Shown in pieces: positions 11,121-21,790 of a stretch of 64,000 nucleotides of DNA. Within the stretch, counting starts at the first letter, position 1, and each line of letters begins with the position of its first letter. Made by a program: the position numbers and the translations under genes. The DNA comes from Molanna angustata (Eukaryota > Arthropoda > Insecta > Trichoptera > Molannidae), in the NCBI GenBank assembly GCA_963576475.1, contig OY754980.1:7349018-7413017 (forward strand). The letters are read 5' to 3'. The notes beneath the pieces were generated by a model, which saw only the letters and a program-made list of their open reading frames with translations, was not told the DNA's origin and searched no databases.

Positions 11121-12450
11121 TTTGACAAACAAAAAATAATTACAAAAAAATAAATAATAAACAATAAAAATAATGTATTACAAAAAAAAATAATAAACAA
11201 TAAAAATATTGTATTTCAAAAAAAAATAATAAACAATAAAAATATTGTATTACAAAAAAATAAATAATAAACAATAAAAATATTGTATTACAAAAAAAAA
11301 ATAATAAACAATAAAAATATTGTATTTCAAAAAAATAAATAATAAACAATAAAAATAATGTATTACAAAAAAAATAATAAACAATAAAAATATTGTATTT
11401 CAAAAAAATAAATAATAAACAATAAAAATATTGTATTACAAAAAAAAATAATAAACAATAAAAATATTGTATTACAAAAAAATAAATAATAAACAATAAA
11501 AATATTGTATTACAAAAAAAAATAATAAACAATAAAAATATTGTATTTCAAAAAAATAAATAATAAACAATAAAAATAATGTATTACAAAAAAAAAATAA
11601 TAAACAATAAAAATATTGTATTACAAAAAAATAAATAATAAACAATAAAAATATTGTATTACAAAAAAAAAATAATAAACAATAAAAATATTGTATTTCA
11701 AAAAAATAAATAATAAACAATAAAAATAATGTATTGCAAAAAAAAATAATAAACAATAAAAATAATGTATTACAAAAAAAAATAATAAACAATAAAAATA
11801 TTGTATTTCAAAAAAAAATAATAAACAATAAAAATATTGTATTTCAAAAAAATAAATAATAAACAATAAAAATATTGTATTACAAAAAAAATAATAAACA
11901 ATAAAAATATTGTATTACAAAAAAAAAATAATAAACAATAAAAATATTGTATTTCAAAAAAATAAATAATAAACAATAAAAATAATGTATTACAAAAAAA
12001 AATTATAAACAATAAAAATATTGTACTTAAAAAAAAAATAATAAACAATAAAAATATTGTATTACAAAAAAATAAATAATAAACAATAAAAATATTGTAT
12101 TACAAAAAAAAATAATAAACAATAAAAATATTGTATTTCAAAAAAATAAATAATAAACAATAAAAGTAATGTATTACAAAAAAAAATAATAAACAATAAA
12201 AATATTGTATTACAAAAAAAATAATAAACAATAAAAATATTGTATTTCAAAAAAATAAATAATAAACAATAAAAGTAATGTATTAAAAAAAAAAATAATA
12301 AACAATAAAAATATTGTATTTCAAAAAAATAAATAATAAACAATAAAAATATTGTATTACAAAAAAAAAAATATTGTATTACAAAAAAATAAATAATAAA
12401 CAATAAAAATATTGTAGTACAAAAAAAAAAGAATAAACAATAAAAATATT
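11120..12450. repeat. AT-rich minisatellite, unit about 42-46 bp, about 30 copies
   Basis: Tandem units of the form AATAAACAATAAAAATATTG followed by TATTACAAAAAAA or TATTTCAAAAAAA. Variants carry AATAATG in place of AATATTG and an extra TAAAT in some units. Units with and without TAAAT tend to alternate. Apparent minus-strand open frames rich in F, Y, I and L come from this repeat and are not genes, because unit length is not a constant multiple of three. Confidence 0.95.
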
Positions 12451-12459
12451 GTATATACA

Positions 12460-12550
12460 TAAATACCATCACGGCATATTCCACAATGTGGGGTAACCAA
12501 CGCCAGGTATGCGGGTGTTCATTAGGGTGGTAAGCAATAATAAAATTACC
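12460..12550 (+). repeat. Interspersed repeat (ACAATGTGGGGTAACC family)
   Basis: CATCACGGCATATTCCACAA followed by TGTGGGGTAACCAACG recurs at about 16890, 21680 and 36118 on the plus strand and inverted near 56810. The spread indicates a short mobile repeat, of unclear class. Confidence 0.7.
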
Positions 12551-12698
12551 AATTGTTGTATGTTTGCCTGTCATGGGAGGAAAGGGAAGAAAAAAGAATG
12601 GAAGAAGGATTTAATTTGTTACGACTATGATATTAGATAAAAACATAAAAATGAAATAGTTACACAAATTCAAAATATACACAAGTTTATGTCGCTAT

Positions 12699-12834
12699 GG
12701 GTCGTATTACAAGAGTTATTTGACATAAATGTAAGAAAAATGTAAGGTCCCGTACTACGAGAATACCTACTGCTTACTGGATCTCAACTTTTTCTTACAT
12801 ACATTAATCTTAAATAACTCCCGTAATACGACCC
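12699..12834. mobile_element. Short MITE with terminal inverted repeats
   Basis: Ends GGGTCGTATTAC and GTAATACGACCC are perfect inverted repeats. Inner blocks (AGAGTTATTT/AAATAACTC and AAATGTAAGAAAAA/TTTTTCTTACAT) also pair. The 136-bp element has no coding capacity. Flanking TA dinucleotides are possible target duplications, but the left one is offset by one base. Confidence 0.7.
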
Positions 12835-13190
12835 TAAGTATCTATGTACAGATTTTTTGTAGCAGTCATAGCATACATCAGAAAGTAGAGAGACTGCCTT
12901 AGAGATTGACACTATAGAAATTACATGCTTTTCATAAATGCCTATTGATTTGAATTGGTGTTGCTTCGAGGAACGTAGAACAATTTGTTAGATCTGCCAT
13001 TTCGCAACGGCGCATAGATATTTATTTAATTTAATTATAACAGTAAATATAACAGTAAACTATTGAATTAATAATTTTAAAATAGACACAACAGATCCGC
13101 GACAATTAGTCTTAAATATATTTTGAACTTATACATTTTCCTGGGCCAATAAACACTGGAGTTTGTTCCAGGAAAGAGTTGATTAGATTT
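12835..13190. other. Spacer, nothing recognised
   Basis: AT-rich sequence between two MITEs. No exon, RNA gene or repeat boundary that I can support. Confidence 0.4.
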
Positions 13191-13376
13191 GGGTGGCAGG
13201 TCTGGTTCGACCGGCGAAATCAAAACCCCAGTGATTACCCATATCATGGATATGATTATCGTATGGAGTTCTATGACATCTAAAGATATCGTAGAACTCC
13301 ATATAATAATTATATCCATGATATGGGCAATCATGGAGGGTTTTGATTTCGACGGTCAACCAGACTTGCCCCCCTG
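13191..13376. mobile_element. Palindromic MITE (GGGGGGCAAGT family), copy 1
   Basis: Nearly the whole 186 bp folds back: GGTTCGACCGGCGAAATCAA pairs with the right arm, and ATATCATGGATATGATTAT pairs with ATAATTATATCCATGATAT, with the axis at about 13283. The right end is ACTTGCCCCCCTGG. Four further copies lie at 13749, 17474, 49669 and 51195. The frame crossing it is a by-product of the palindrome. Confidence 0.85.
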
Positions 13377-13748
13377 GTTTATTATTTCATATAATGATAG
13401 AGGAGAAACAGATACATACTTTTCTATAGAAGAAACTGAGTAGGTATGCACAAGGATTACGACTTTAGATCAGCTGCTTTGCGTGATCTTGTCTTTGAAT
13501 TTAGTGACATGAACGCTGAAAATAGGCTGATTTCACATATTTTTTATTGACGACACAATAATTAAATATATATAAAGAATATAAAAAATAATAATCCTTG
13601 CTGCCCCAAAAATAGCAAAAATATTAAAAAATAACTGTTTCTTACGCTAGTAAAAACGTTACGACTTCTAGCCACGGCCCAAATATGTCATGACGCCGTG
13701 AAGAAGAATAAATAATAACCATAGAAAAAACTGAATATCTACTGACAT
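13377..13748. other. Spacer between two MITE copies
   Basis: AT-rich, with no gene or element boundary that I recognise. Confidence 0.4.
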
Positions 13749-13930
13749 CAGGGGGGGCAAGTCTGGTCAAACAGAATTCATAAACCCTTTTGATTACCCA
13801 TATCATGGATATAATTATGATATGAAGTTCTAAAATATCTTAAGATATAGAATTCCATATGAAAATTATATCCATGATATGAGTAATCTTGAGGGTTTTG
13901 ATTTCACCGCTTTACGGGAATTGCCCCCCA
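13749..13930. mobile_element. Palindromic MITE (GGGGGGCAAGT family), copy 2
   Basis: Starts GGGGGGGCAAGTCTGG and ends GGGAATTGCCCCCC, with the same internal palindrome centred near ATATCTTAAGATAT. It is more diverged than the copies at 13191 and 51195. Confidence 0.85.
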
Positions 13931-14219
13931 GAATCACGTCATTATTCGGTATAAACTAAAAACACAAATCTGCGTTTTTCGCACGTAATACTAAATAATT
14001 ATACATTTTCATTATAAAAGATATGTAGTGAAAACATTTTCGTACAAAATTGATTATTTATTAGGCTAGATCAATTCCAAATATTTTTATTCATGTTTGC
14101 TAAGTTTGTAACTACCCGATTATAAATTCCTTTTTGAATAAACTCCACAATTTTTAATACATATGGATTTGTTTTGAATATCTTGTCCTCCTTACTGAAT
14201 TATAAAAGTCTAGTTATTG
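13931..14219. other. Spacer, nothing recognised
   Basis: AT-rich sequence before the LINE tail; no feature seen. Confidence 0.4.
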
Positions 14220-15200
14220 ATATGCAGGGAAATATGGATACGGCAGAAGTTGCATAAAACAGAATAAACGCAGTTGAAATGAGATCGCTAAGATGAATTC
14301 GCAGTTGAAATGAGGACACAATTAAATAATGTAAGATCATGAAAGATGTTATTTATAAAATAAAAATTAATACGCTGAGATAGTTTGGCCACACAGGACG
14401 ATTGAAAGAAGAACGTCTGACGAAGAAAATGTACAAATCCGATACGAATGGAACAAAAGGTCGGGGATGTCCATAAAAAGAATGGCACGAACGTGTGAAA
14501 AACATACTGAAAGAGAGAAACGTAAGAAGATTTTTAACAAAATAAAAGGATGGCATGATCATGTGAACAACATGCCGAAATAGTGAAATGTCAAGATTTT
14601 TAACAAAATAAAAGGATGGCACGATCATGTGAACAACATACCGAAATAGTGAAATGTCAAGATTTTTAACAAAATAAAAGGATGGCATGATCATGTGAAC
14701 AACATACCGAAATAGTGAAATGTCAAGATTTTTAACAAAATAAAAGGATGGCATGATCATGTGAACAACAAACCGAAATAGTGAAATGTCAAGATTTTTA
14801 ACAAAATAAAAGGATGGCACGAACATGTGAACAACGTAGGTACTGAAATAGTGATGTAAGAAGATTTTACACAAAATAAAAGGATGGCCCGATCATGTGA
14901 ACAACATACTGAATGAGGGAAATGTAAGAAGATTTAAAACAAAATAAAAGGATGGCTCGATCATGTGAACAACATACCGAAAGAGTGAAATCTAAGAATA
15001 TTTTTAACAAAATAAAAGGATGGCACGAACATGTGAACTACATACTGAAAGAGGGAAATGAATGATTACTTTTAACAATATAAATTTATGTATGAGAAGA
15101 TGCATGAATGTTCAAGAGGCGATGGATACATGTCAAGATGTAATATTCGATTCTCTCGGACCCCGTGAGGGACATGGCGTGATGATTTTTACGTATGTAG
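14220..15200 (+). mobile_element. RTE-type LINE tail containing a 66-bp in-frame tandem array
   Basis: Plus-strand frame with RINAVEMRSLR, NTLRWFGHTGRLKEERLTKK and GRGCP, then KEWHERVKNILKERNVRR, matching the tail encoded on the minus strand at 33440-32940. From 14528 to about 15060 the GWHxHVxNxxKxxNVxRFLTK segment is repeated in tandem. There are eight extra copies; the first five have a unit of exactly 66 bp (22 codons), the later ones drift to 67-70 bp. After the array the normal ending resumes (MRRCMNVQEAMDTCQDV, then the GGGACATGGCGTGATG terminus). Stops (AAATAGTGA) sit in most repeat units. Confidence 0.85.
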
Positions 15201-15309
15201 GTAATTGTCGATTAAATTTCTTCCAATTTATACAAAAAGCTTTCTGACTGAAGATGCAGTCAGGTTTGGTCCTATTACAATTCGTCTCCATCTAGCATCA
15301 AATGATTTA

Positions 15310-15600
15310 AAACATATTTTTTTGGTGGATTAGTAATCCTGTGATGGCGAGTTCGAATCCCATCCCGTCTAAAAGCATTGTTGCATTGTATGGTTGCATA
15401 TTGACATGGCCGGTGTTCGACGAAGGCGCTTAGGATCATTAAATTCATACTCATTTGTGGATTAAAACTGTGTGTTTTTATTTATTTTTCTAAAAAATGT
15501 AATTTATGACAAATTAGAGTATTTTCCTGGACTACCTATAGGTGATGTCGCCCACATTCTTTAGTTTAGGGAATGTATGAGGATGTATTATTATGTACTT
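15310..15600 (+). mobile_element. Decayed tRNA-headed SINE remnants
   Basis: TAGTAATCCTGTGATGGCGA followed by GTTCGAATCCCATCCCG preserves a box B region like that of the SINE at 21427. GGGAATGTATGAGGATGTAT near 15570 matches the tail of that SINE. The head is broken, and unrelated sequence lies between. Confidence 0.55.
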
Positions 15601-15980
15601 ATTATTAGAATACATATATAGGTACAATTCTTATTAAAACGTTTCTAATATTTTGACAATGTTTAGATTTAAATATTAATTACTCACCAAAATATTGTGT
15701 ATTTACGACCGATTACATTATATAAACAGCAAAACATGTTATCAGTTTATGTAAGTACAATGACACACTTCCTTATTCAAGTATTTAGACTTTAAATCAA
15801 TAAAATTGTCTACGATGTTATTGTTTGTATATTAAAGAATTATCGATTTTGATCTAATAAAGATTGTTAAGATAAAGGGGATTTAGTAAAAAAATAGCTA
15901 TTTATGTAACTAAATTAACAATGGCGAAGTTAGTTGTACGATTGTCGTTAATCTTGGTTATATAAGTAACGTAAAAATGT
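15601..15980. other. Upstream region of lipocalin B
   Basis: AT-rich promoter-proximal DNA with no transposon that I can identify, which fits a retained regulatory region. No specific binding site can be claimed. Confidence 0.4.
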
Positions 15981-15984
15981 CTAG

Positions 15985-15992
15985 TATAAATA
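15985..15992 (+). promoter_or_regulatory. TATA box of lipocalin B
   Basis: TATAAATA lies about 82 bp before the start codon of lipocalin B, mirroring the arrangement in lipocalin A. An upstream ATG near 16009 is in frame with the main start but probably lies at or before the transcription start, since a start about 30 bp after the TATA box would fall near 16015. Confidence 0.6.
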
Positions 15993-16066
15993 TTCGAAGT
16001 CGTTTGTGAATGGTGTTAGTAGGGATTCCGAAGTCGTTAATTAAAAGCCAAAGACTTTTTTCGAAG

Positions 16067-19000
16067 ATGAATTTTTTGATCGTTCTTGGTGCCCTTTTGG
16101 CCAGTACTTCTGCAATCATTATTGACGGAGAATGTGAGGATGTCGCAGTGGTTCAAAATTTTGATGTCTCGAAGGTAAGAATCTATTTTTTCTTCTTCTT
16201 TTTTTAAACCCATCTAGAGACCTTCCCACGTCGACTCAATAGTAGTCCATTGTGATAATTTGCCTCCTAGATGTCATACCATTGTCCTATCTCCTGGAAG
16301 AACTGTAACATCGTTTGTGGATCGGTGTGTCTGATTTGCTTTTGAACAGCAATATGCAAACCTATTTTCTTTGCTCTTGTTTGCATTAGTGGGCCACATT
16401 CTGTAAGCAGATGCATCGGTGTTTCATGTTCATCCATGCAGAACCTGCATAGGTGCATTTCCGATAATTTCATCGTGCATAGATGTTTATTGAGTCTACA
16501 GTGACCTGTTAAGATTTTAGTAAGAATCCTAAGGTTATTCCGGCTCATTATTAGGATCCGCTTAGAGTGTGTTGAAGAGAATCCTGAAATGAGTGCTTTT
16601 GAATGTATAAAGGTCTGCTAGATTCTGCTAGGCTAGTTTCTATTATTAAAAAAGTTACAAAATTCATATTAATTTATAGATGTAAGATTAACACACATCC
16701 AACAACAAGATGATTCATTTTTTAAATATATAATGTTGATAATCAGACAAATTCATTCTTCAATTATAGTGATTTTTTTGACACACCTTTTTAATCAAAT
16801 ACATCACCATCATTATCGTTGGTTTCAATTATTTAAGTAAAAAAATACGTAACCAATTCTAGTCAGAGAAATTCATATTTCATTCATTCATACCATCACG
16901 GCGTATCCCACAATGTGGGGTAACCAGCAGCAGGTGTGCGTGTGTACATAATTTTATTTAAGGAAGTACGACACATGCGTGCATGTCCACACATTAGTCT
17001 CGTCTCATCGCTGAACTTTGTGAGATGTTTTTTTTCCTGTTGTGTTTTCGATTACCCGGCTATAATGGGAAACCCTAAAACAATGATAATAGAAAATAGT
17101 GGAAGCACTATTCGAAGCTGGTGCCTCGCATTTAACATGATACTATTCATAAAATCAATACACACAATAGTTTAAAGACATACTTTACATTTCAGGTGTA
17201 CAAAACTGTCGGTTTTGAATTGTTGGAGAATAAGTTATATAATGGAATCAATAAAAAAAATGTAATGTAGTTTGGTCACTGGTTGTGGTCTTGTAGCAAT
17301 ACATGCGGTCTTGTTTTTAGTCTTGCAAGTTTCCCAAAACCAAGACCAATACTGCAAGACCTGTCCAACAGTATAAATAATATTTCAAGTCTTGTGATGT
17401 GTCGAAGAAAAGGTTGAAACACATAATATATGAAAGATGTTTCCTATTTTTTTTAATCGATCAATTTTCGAACCAGGGGGGTAAGTTTGGTTCGACCGGC
17501 GAAATCAAAACCCTAGTAATTACCCATATCAAGAACTCCATATAATAATTATATCCATGATATCCAGACTTGCCCCCCAGATTAATATTGAGATTAAATC
17601 TTTGATGTTATATTGTTTCAGTACACTGGTCTGTGGCACGAGATATATAGATACGTGAACGACTTCGAGCCCAATGGTAACTGTGTCACAGCAAGGTACA
17701 GTTTGAACGAAGGTGGTAATGTGACTGTACTCAATTCTATGGTTATTGGTGGACAGGGCTTCAGCATTCAGGGAACCGCAGATCTTGCTCCAGACGCTAA
17801 CGGAGGAGCCAAACTTTTAGTCAACTTTCCAAGTGTTGGTGAGCAAGAACATGCTTTGATTTTTTTTGAAATATCAAGATGTTTAAAAAGGACATACCTA
17901 CCGGTTTGGGAGAGAGATGGATGCATTATATATATTGCGTGTGAAATGGTAGAGGGCATTCTGGACACGGTTAGTAGGTAGCGACAAGTATTTGGTTAAA
18001 TTGTAATATTATACCTATACGTGATAATTTCTACACGGCGTATTATTTGGTGTATTCATCTCCATATAGAGAAGAATAGAACCTAAGAAGATAATATTGT
18101 GTAACCCTCTAACGAAGTATACCTACTACAATTTTGAATGTTTTATTCCAACTTCACTTCAACTTGATATTGGAGCGAATCTTGTGGAAGGTGTTGCCGT
18201 CCATAGAGTCCAGTTGAACATGCGGAATTTGTTATATTAAATGACAATCCGAAAGCTTATACCAGGAAAGAATGAATAGCATGAAGATGCCCATAATGAT
18301 CCAATTTACTGACGGTGTAATTAAGTATTTTATTACTTACTTACTTTACTTATTGTATGGCTACGGCTTTTCCTTCACCTTTGGCTGCGTCATTGAGTAT
18401 TTTCCTTCTACACTCTTGGCTCACGTTCGGCCAGCCACTTCCTCTGGAGTCGCCCTATGGATGTCCACCCAGTCTCCTTCATACCTCCGTATCGGGCACT
18501 CGTCTACTATATGCTGGATAGTTTGGCTTCTTGCTCCACAGTCACATTACGGAGAATCCCTTTTTCACCATTTCCACATTTGGTAGTTACATCGTCCTTG
18601 ACCTGTACGAATTCTGTTTTGCTGAATCTAAACTTTTCGGGGAAGGTTTATAACCTGGGACCCTTTCGTTAGGGTCTTGGATAATGTGTTTGTATAATAC
18701 CAGGTCTGCATCATTCCACCTCTATTTCCATGTTCTAGGCAAGTTGAATTCGCCGAGTTGCTTCGACCTAACAGTCTTTCAGGCTTTCTGGTGGACGGAA
18801 TATATCTTGTATTTTATTCATCTTCAGAAGTACGTCACAAGTCACAGTGATGATACAAAAAGGCACTACGACAAGTTTTTTGATTTTAAAACACTAATTG
18901 ATCAATATTTAACGTTTCTGATGCCTTTCTCTGTCAGCGAGAGTCCAAGAGTGTGATTTCTAATTTATTTTGCATGCGTTTTCGTATAAATTTTGAACTA

Positions 19001-20280
19001 TTTTGCTTTTCAAAACTGTTTCGATTTGATGGATTTGACATATTGTTCTTTCTTGTAGGACCTTCATCTTCCAACTATTGGGTATTAAGTACAAACTACG
19101 ATTCACACACTTTGGTCTATTCTTGTGCTAATTTGGCAAACAATAAAAGGAGAAGTGAGTATTGACAAATCTTTATATAATTTAAGCTACATTTCTAATT
19201 TAAGTCGTTTTGTGTGTGTGTCAATTTCTTTAATTCGTAATATCAAAAAGACACATTAAAATAAGCATAAATTGTTAGAATTATTATTATAGTATATCTT
19301 TAACAGAAATGTGTAACATCTTTAGTTTCTTCATTAGTTACATCAATTAAACCTTTTTGATACAAAGGTTTCCAATATTGCACTGGACCCTTCCATAGAG
19401 TATGACAGTTGATTTAAATGTTGGGTTATAGATTTTTATGACCTTTATCTTTAATTAAGATTCTATTTTTTGACTGATCTGCTCAAGATACACGATAACA
19501 CCGACAACAGTGTCAGTTTTTTTTTGTGTCGACATCCAAGCTATATCTCTAACTATGGTAAGCTAATTTTCTAGTACTCGACTAGGGGTTTCAATCCAGC
19601 AGGTTTTTTGCGGATTTTTCAAAAAAATGCTGGATCCAGGGCGGATCAGCAATTTGCAGATTATTTATGAAAACTATAATATTCTCATAAATATAATTTT
19701 TGTTATTTAAAAAAAAAATCATCTCTCCTTATCGAAATTTTGCCGTGTATTGAATTGATTTAAACTTTGCTATTACTTGTCGATATTAGTAAAATTCCAA
19801 ATGTAGCTGAAAAATAAGATTTGTTACAATTTTGCATAGTATATTCTTTAATATTTTATTGAAAGAACGTAGATTCTGGTAATGGCGATAAAAAGCCTTT
19901 AAAATAATAATAAGAAGAATAACGTAGACTATTGCACAATTATTTGGAAAATTAATTACTCGCGGTACCGCAGCCCTGAATCCAGCACTTTTTGCTAGAT
20001 CCAGCAAATTGCAACTTGGTGTAAGGACACACGTGGACACCCCCAAGAATATGACAACACTATGTCTTTATTCTTCTAATTTTTTTATGTAACATTCATT
20101 TTCAAAAATAATTGAATTCAATTTGCAGTTTCCAGTTGGATCTTGAGCAGGGAGAAAACGTTGAGTCCAGAGTCTCTGGAGACCATCAATCCAATAATAA
20201 ACAGTGTCACTGGACTCTCCTGGGAGACTTACAGGGAGACCGATCAGAGTGATGAGGCTTGCAAAATCAACAGGCACTGA
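16067..20280 (+). CDS. Lipocalin B (bilin-binding / apolipoprotein-D-like), 4 exons
   Basis: Secreted lipocalin of 190 residues from exons 16067-16174, 17622-17838, 19059-19154 and 20129-20280. Introns are GT-AG with phases 0/1/1, as in lipocalin A. The signal peptide is MNFLIVLGALLASTSA. The GxW motif is G39-L-W41. The TDY position reads T120-N121-Y122, a conservative change. WILSR closes the barrel, and cysteines 23, 57, 131 and 185 are in the conserved places. The second ATG (16067), and not the in-frame ATG near 16009, was chosen because it directly precedes the signal peptide. The last exon (SSWILSREKTL, TDQSDEACKIN) is nearly the same as in lipocalin A, so the pair arose by tandem duplication. 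Introns contain LINE fragments and a MITE remnant. All frames are open; probably functional. The ligand is unknown. Confidence 0.92.
16267..16548 (-). mobile_element. Jockey/R1-type LINE C-terminal fragment in intron 1 of lipocalin B
   Basis: Minus-strand frame reads LTGHCRLNKHLCTMKLSEMH followed by LCRFCMDEHETPMHLLTEC. This is the GHxxxxxHL...CxxC(8)H(4)C region at the end of RNase H-bearing insect LINEs. It is antisense to the host gene and truncated at both ends. Confidence 0.8.
16885..17010 (+). repeat. Interspersed repeat (ACAATGTGGGGTAACC family)
   Basis: Same family as at 12460: ACCATCACGGCGTATCCCAC followed by AATGTGGGGTAACCAGC, with a downstream GGAAGTACGACACATG block also present at 21750. 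Confidence 0.7.
17474..17580. mobile_element. Palindromic MITE (GGGGGGCAAGT family), copy 3, internally deleted
   Basis: Starts CAGGGGGGTAAGTTTGGTTC and ends CAGACTTGCCCCCCAG. The left half of the central palindrome is missing, leaving 107 bp. It lies 42 bp upstream of exon 2 of lipocalin B. Confidence 0.8.
18340..18680 (-). mobile_element. LINE C-terminal remnant in intron 2 of lipocalin B
   Basis: The minus strand encodes CDCGARSQTIQHIVDECPIR followed by RYEGDWVDIHRATPEEV. This is the CxCG...QTxxHIVxECP ending seen in insect non-LTR reverse transcriptases. Frameshifts are present. Confidence 0.65.
19195..19575. other. Intron 3 of lipocalin B, first part
   Basis: AT-rich, with no coding exon. 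A microsatellite-like GTGTGTGTG stretch occurs near 19211. Confidence 0.4.
19576..20045. repeat. Unclassified repeat with inverted GGATCCAGC blocks
   Basis: GGGGTTTCAATCCAGCAGG near 19586 and GGATCCAGGGCGGATCAGC (19631) are answered on the right by GAATCCAGCACTTTTTGC and AGATCCAGCAAATTGC near 19978-20010. The block ends ACACCCC. This looks like a short non-autonomous element with weak inverted ends. The class is unknown, and it lies just before the last exon of lipocalin B. Confidence 0.45.
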
Positions 20281-20298
20281 AAAATTGTGGACTATTAA

Positions 20299-20304
20299 AA
20301 TAAA
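20299..20304 (+). terminator. Poly(A) signal of lipocalin B
   Basis: AATAAA 19 bp after the TGA stop codon. This is close to the stop, but no better signal is nearby. Confidence 0.5.
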
Positions 20305-20530
20305 AAATGTGTCGTTTAATTTTTTTATTTATAACAAAAATAGCATTTGATTAAATCTATTCAGTATAATATATTCAGATCTGTATATTAATGATTGTAC
20401 AATAAATTTTGTGCTTAAAATAACAACACTTTTTATCTTACACATTTGTTTGTTGAAATTAACAATGGATTTAACATACATAGGATGTGGTTAGTCATAT
20501 ATATATATATAAAAAAGAATATTATATATG

Positions 20531-20568
20531 AATGTTATTTTCTAAGATAATTCTTAGAAAATAACATT
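20531..20568. repeat. Perfect 16-bp hairpin
   Basis: AATGTTATTTTCTAAG and CTTAGAAAATAACATT are perfect inverted repeats around a 6-base loop. Isolated, with no visible flanking element. Possibly the relic of a tiny MITE. Confidence 0.7.
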
Positions 20569-20584
20569 TTGCTAAATTAAAACA

Positions 20585-20715
20585 TGTACTTATGTAGGTA
20601 TAAGATGTATTTATTAAGATATATATTTCGTACTTATGTAGGTATAAGATGTATTTAATAAGATATCTATTTCGTACTCATATAGGTATAACATGTATTT
20701 AATAAGATGTCTATT
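20585..20715. repeat. Three tandem copies of a 46-bp unit
   Basis: The unit contains GTACTTATGTAGGTATAAGA, then TGTATTTAATAAGATATCTA. The third copy has diverged (CTCATATAGGTATAACATG). Confidence 0.8.
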
Positions 20716-20929
20716 TCTTTAGTTTTGGGAAAGCAATTTTATGGTGTCATTATTAATTTATAAAAATACACAGTATCTTATTGTACTTTTGCTCTCGAAA
20801 CTAAGTTATAATTTTTGTTTAGTGTATTAAAAAATACACTAGGTATGTATAATTCATCTTGAATACTTTGCTTCAATGTTTATGAAAATAAATAAATTGA
20901 AATATTAAAAAATGAAATGCTAGTGCTAA

Positions 20930-21330
20930 TAGCTGAACGAAATCGGTCGACGTAGGGTTAAAAAAAGGCCCTATTTGTCCCATAACATATCGAATGTGTG
21001 TATTACTTATTATAGGGAGTTCAATTTCTATTGTGGCAGACCACACCTAGAAAATTCTTTCGAGCGCGCGCCTAGCGACGGCAAGTGTATTTGTTTGTCG
21101 CTAGGCCGAGTTCATCGCCCGCAACGTCAAACTAGTGACAATACTCCTCAACTGGGTAATGAAATCAATGAAATGGTCTAGAAAGTTCGAGGACATTGAA
21201 CTTGCTACCCCCGGCGCAGCACTATTTAAAGAACTATCTTTATTAGTAACCCCTCTGGTTACTAAACACGCTTGATTGGTGGTTACCAATTAGCTAAAAT
21301 ATTATGGTTACCATCCTTTATGAGAATATC
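20930..21330. other. GC-richer unclassified block
   Basis: Contains CGAGCGCGCGCCTAGCGACG, a short SINE tail piece (ACGAAATCGGTCGACG at 20939) and repeated GGTTACCA words near 21258-21312. The block has a base composition unlike its surroundings and a TATTTAAAG box near 21224. A solo LTR is possible, but I found no matching second copy in the window. Confidence 0.3.
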
Positions 21331-21426
21331 AAGTTACTTATATTGCTAAAATTGTGTAGTAATGATTTATGGTGAAGCTTGATAGTCACCTTGGGAGAGA
21401 CCTTTTTAGATTATCGACGATTTATC

Positions 21427-21600
21427 AAGATTGGTGGTGGCAGAGCGTTTAGCGCGCTGGATCAGTAATCCAGTGGTCGCGAGTTCGAATCCCGCCATGA
21501 CCGATGTCGTTCACCTATAGTACAAGCATTAATGATTATTTTAGGGAATGTATGAGGATGTATGTGATTTTGTTACTAAGACATTAATTCTTAAAAAAAA
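21427..21600 (+). mobile_element. tRNA-derived SINE (family 2)
   Basis: Box A TGGCAGAGCGTTTAGCGCGC and box B GGTCGCGAGTTCGAATCCCG are intact. The tail includes TAGGGAATGTATGAGGATGT. Copies of the same family lie inverted at 53405-53580 and direct at 56540-56710. Confidence 0.85.
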
Positions 21601-21674
21601 TACATTTGTAAACTATGTAGATTTCTATAACGACGAACAAACAAGCGTACATTAATTGAGAAAAAACATTTCAT

Positions 21675-21790
21675 TCATTCATACCTTCATGGTATATCCC
21701 ACAATGTGGTGTAACCAGCGACACGAGGGTTTGCATTACTTTATAAAAGGAAGCACGACATATTTGTATATCACCACACACCATTGAGAA
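21675..21790 (+). repeat. Interspersed repeat (ACAATGTGGGGTAACC family)
   Basis: ACCTTCATGGTATATCCCAC then AATGTGGTGTAACCAGCGAC, followed by GGAAGCACGACATATTTG. It is the third plus-strand copy of the family. Confidence 0.7.

Noticed and set aside
11140..12574. Several minus-strand frames of 80-170 codons rich in FYCLLF and IIYFF
   Set aside because: They are translations of the AT minisatellite; frame changes from unit to unit, and there is no start, signal or splice evidence.
14353..14874. 173-codon minus-strand frame with repeated MIMPSFYFVKNLDISLF
   Set aside because: Antisense reading of the 66-bp tandem array in a LINE tail; its period reflects the repeat and not a protein family.
21427..21503. 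tRNA gene (also 53510-53575 and 56545-56620)
   Set aside because: Box A and box B are good, but the acceptor stem does not close and all copies share a long non-tRNA tail; these are SINEs.
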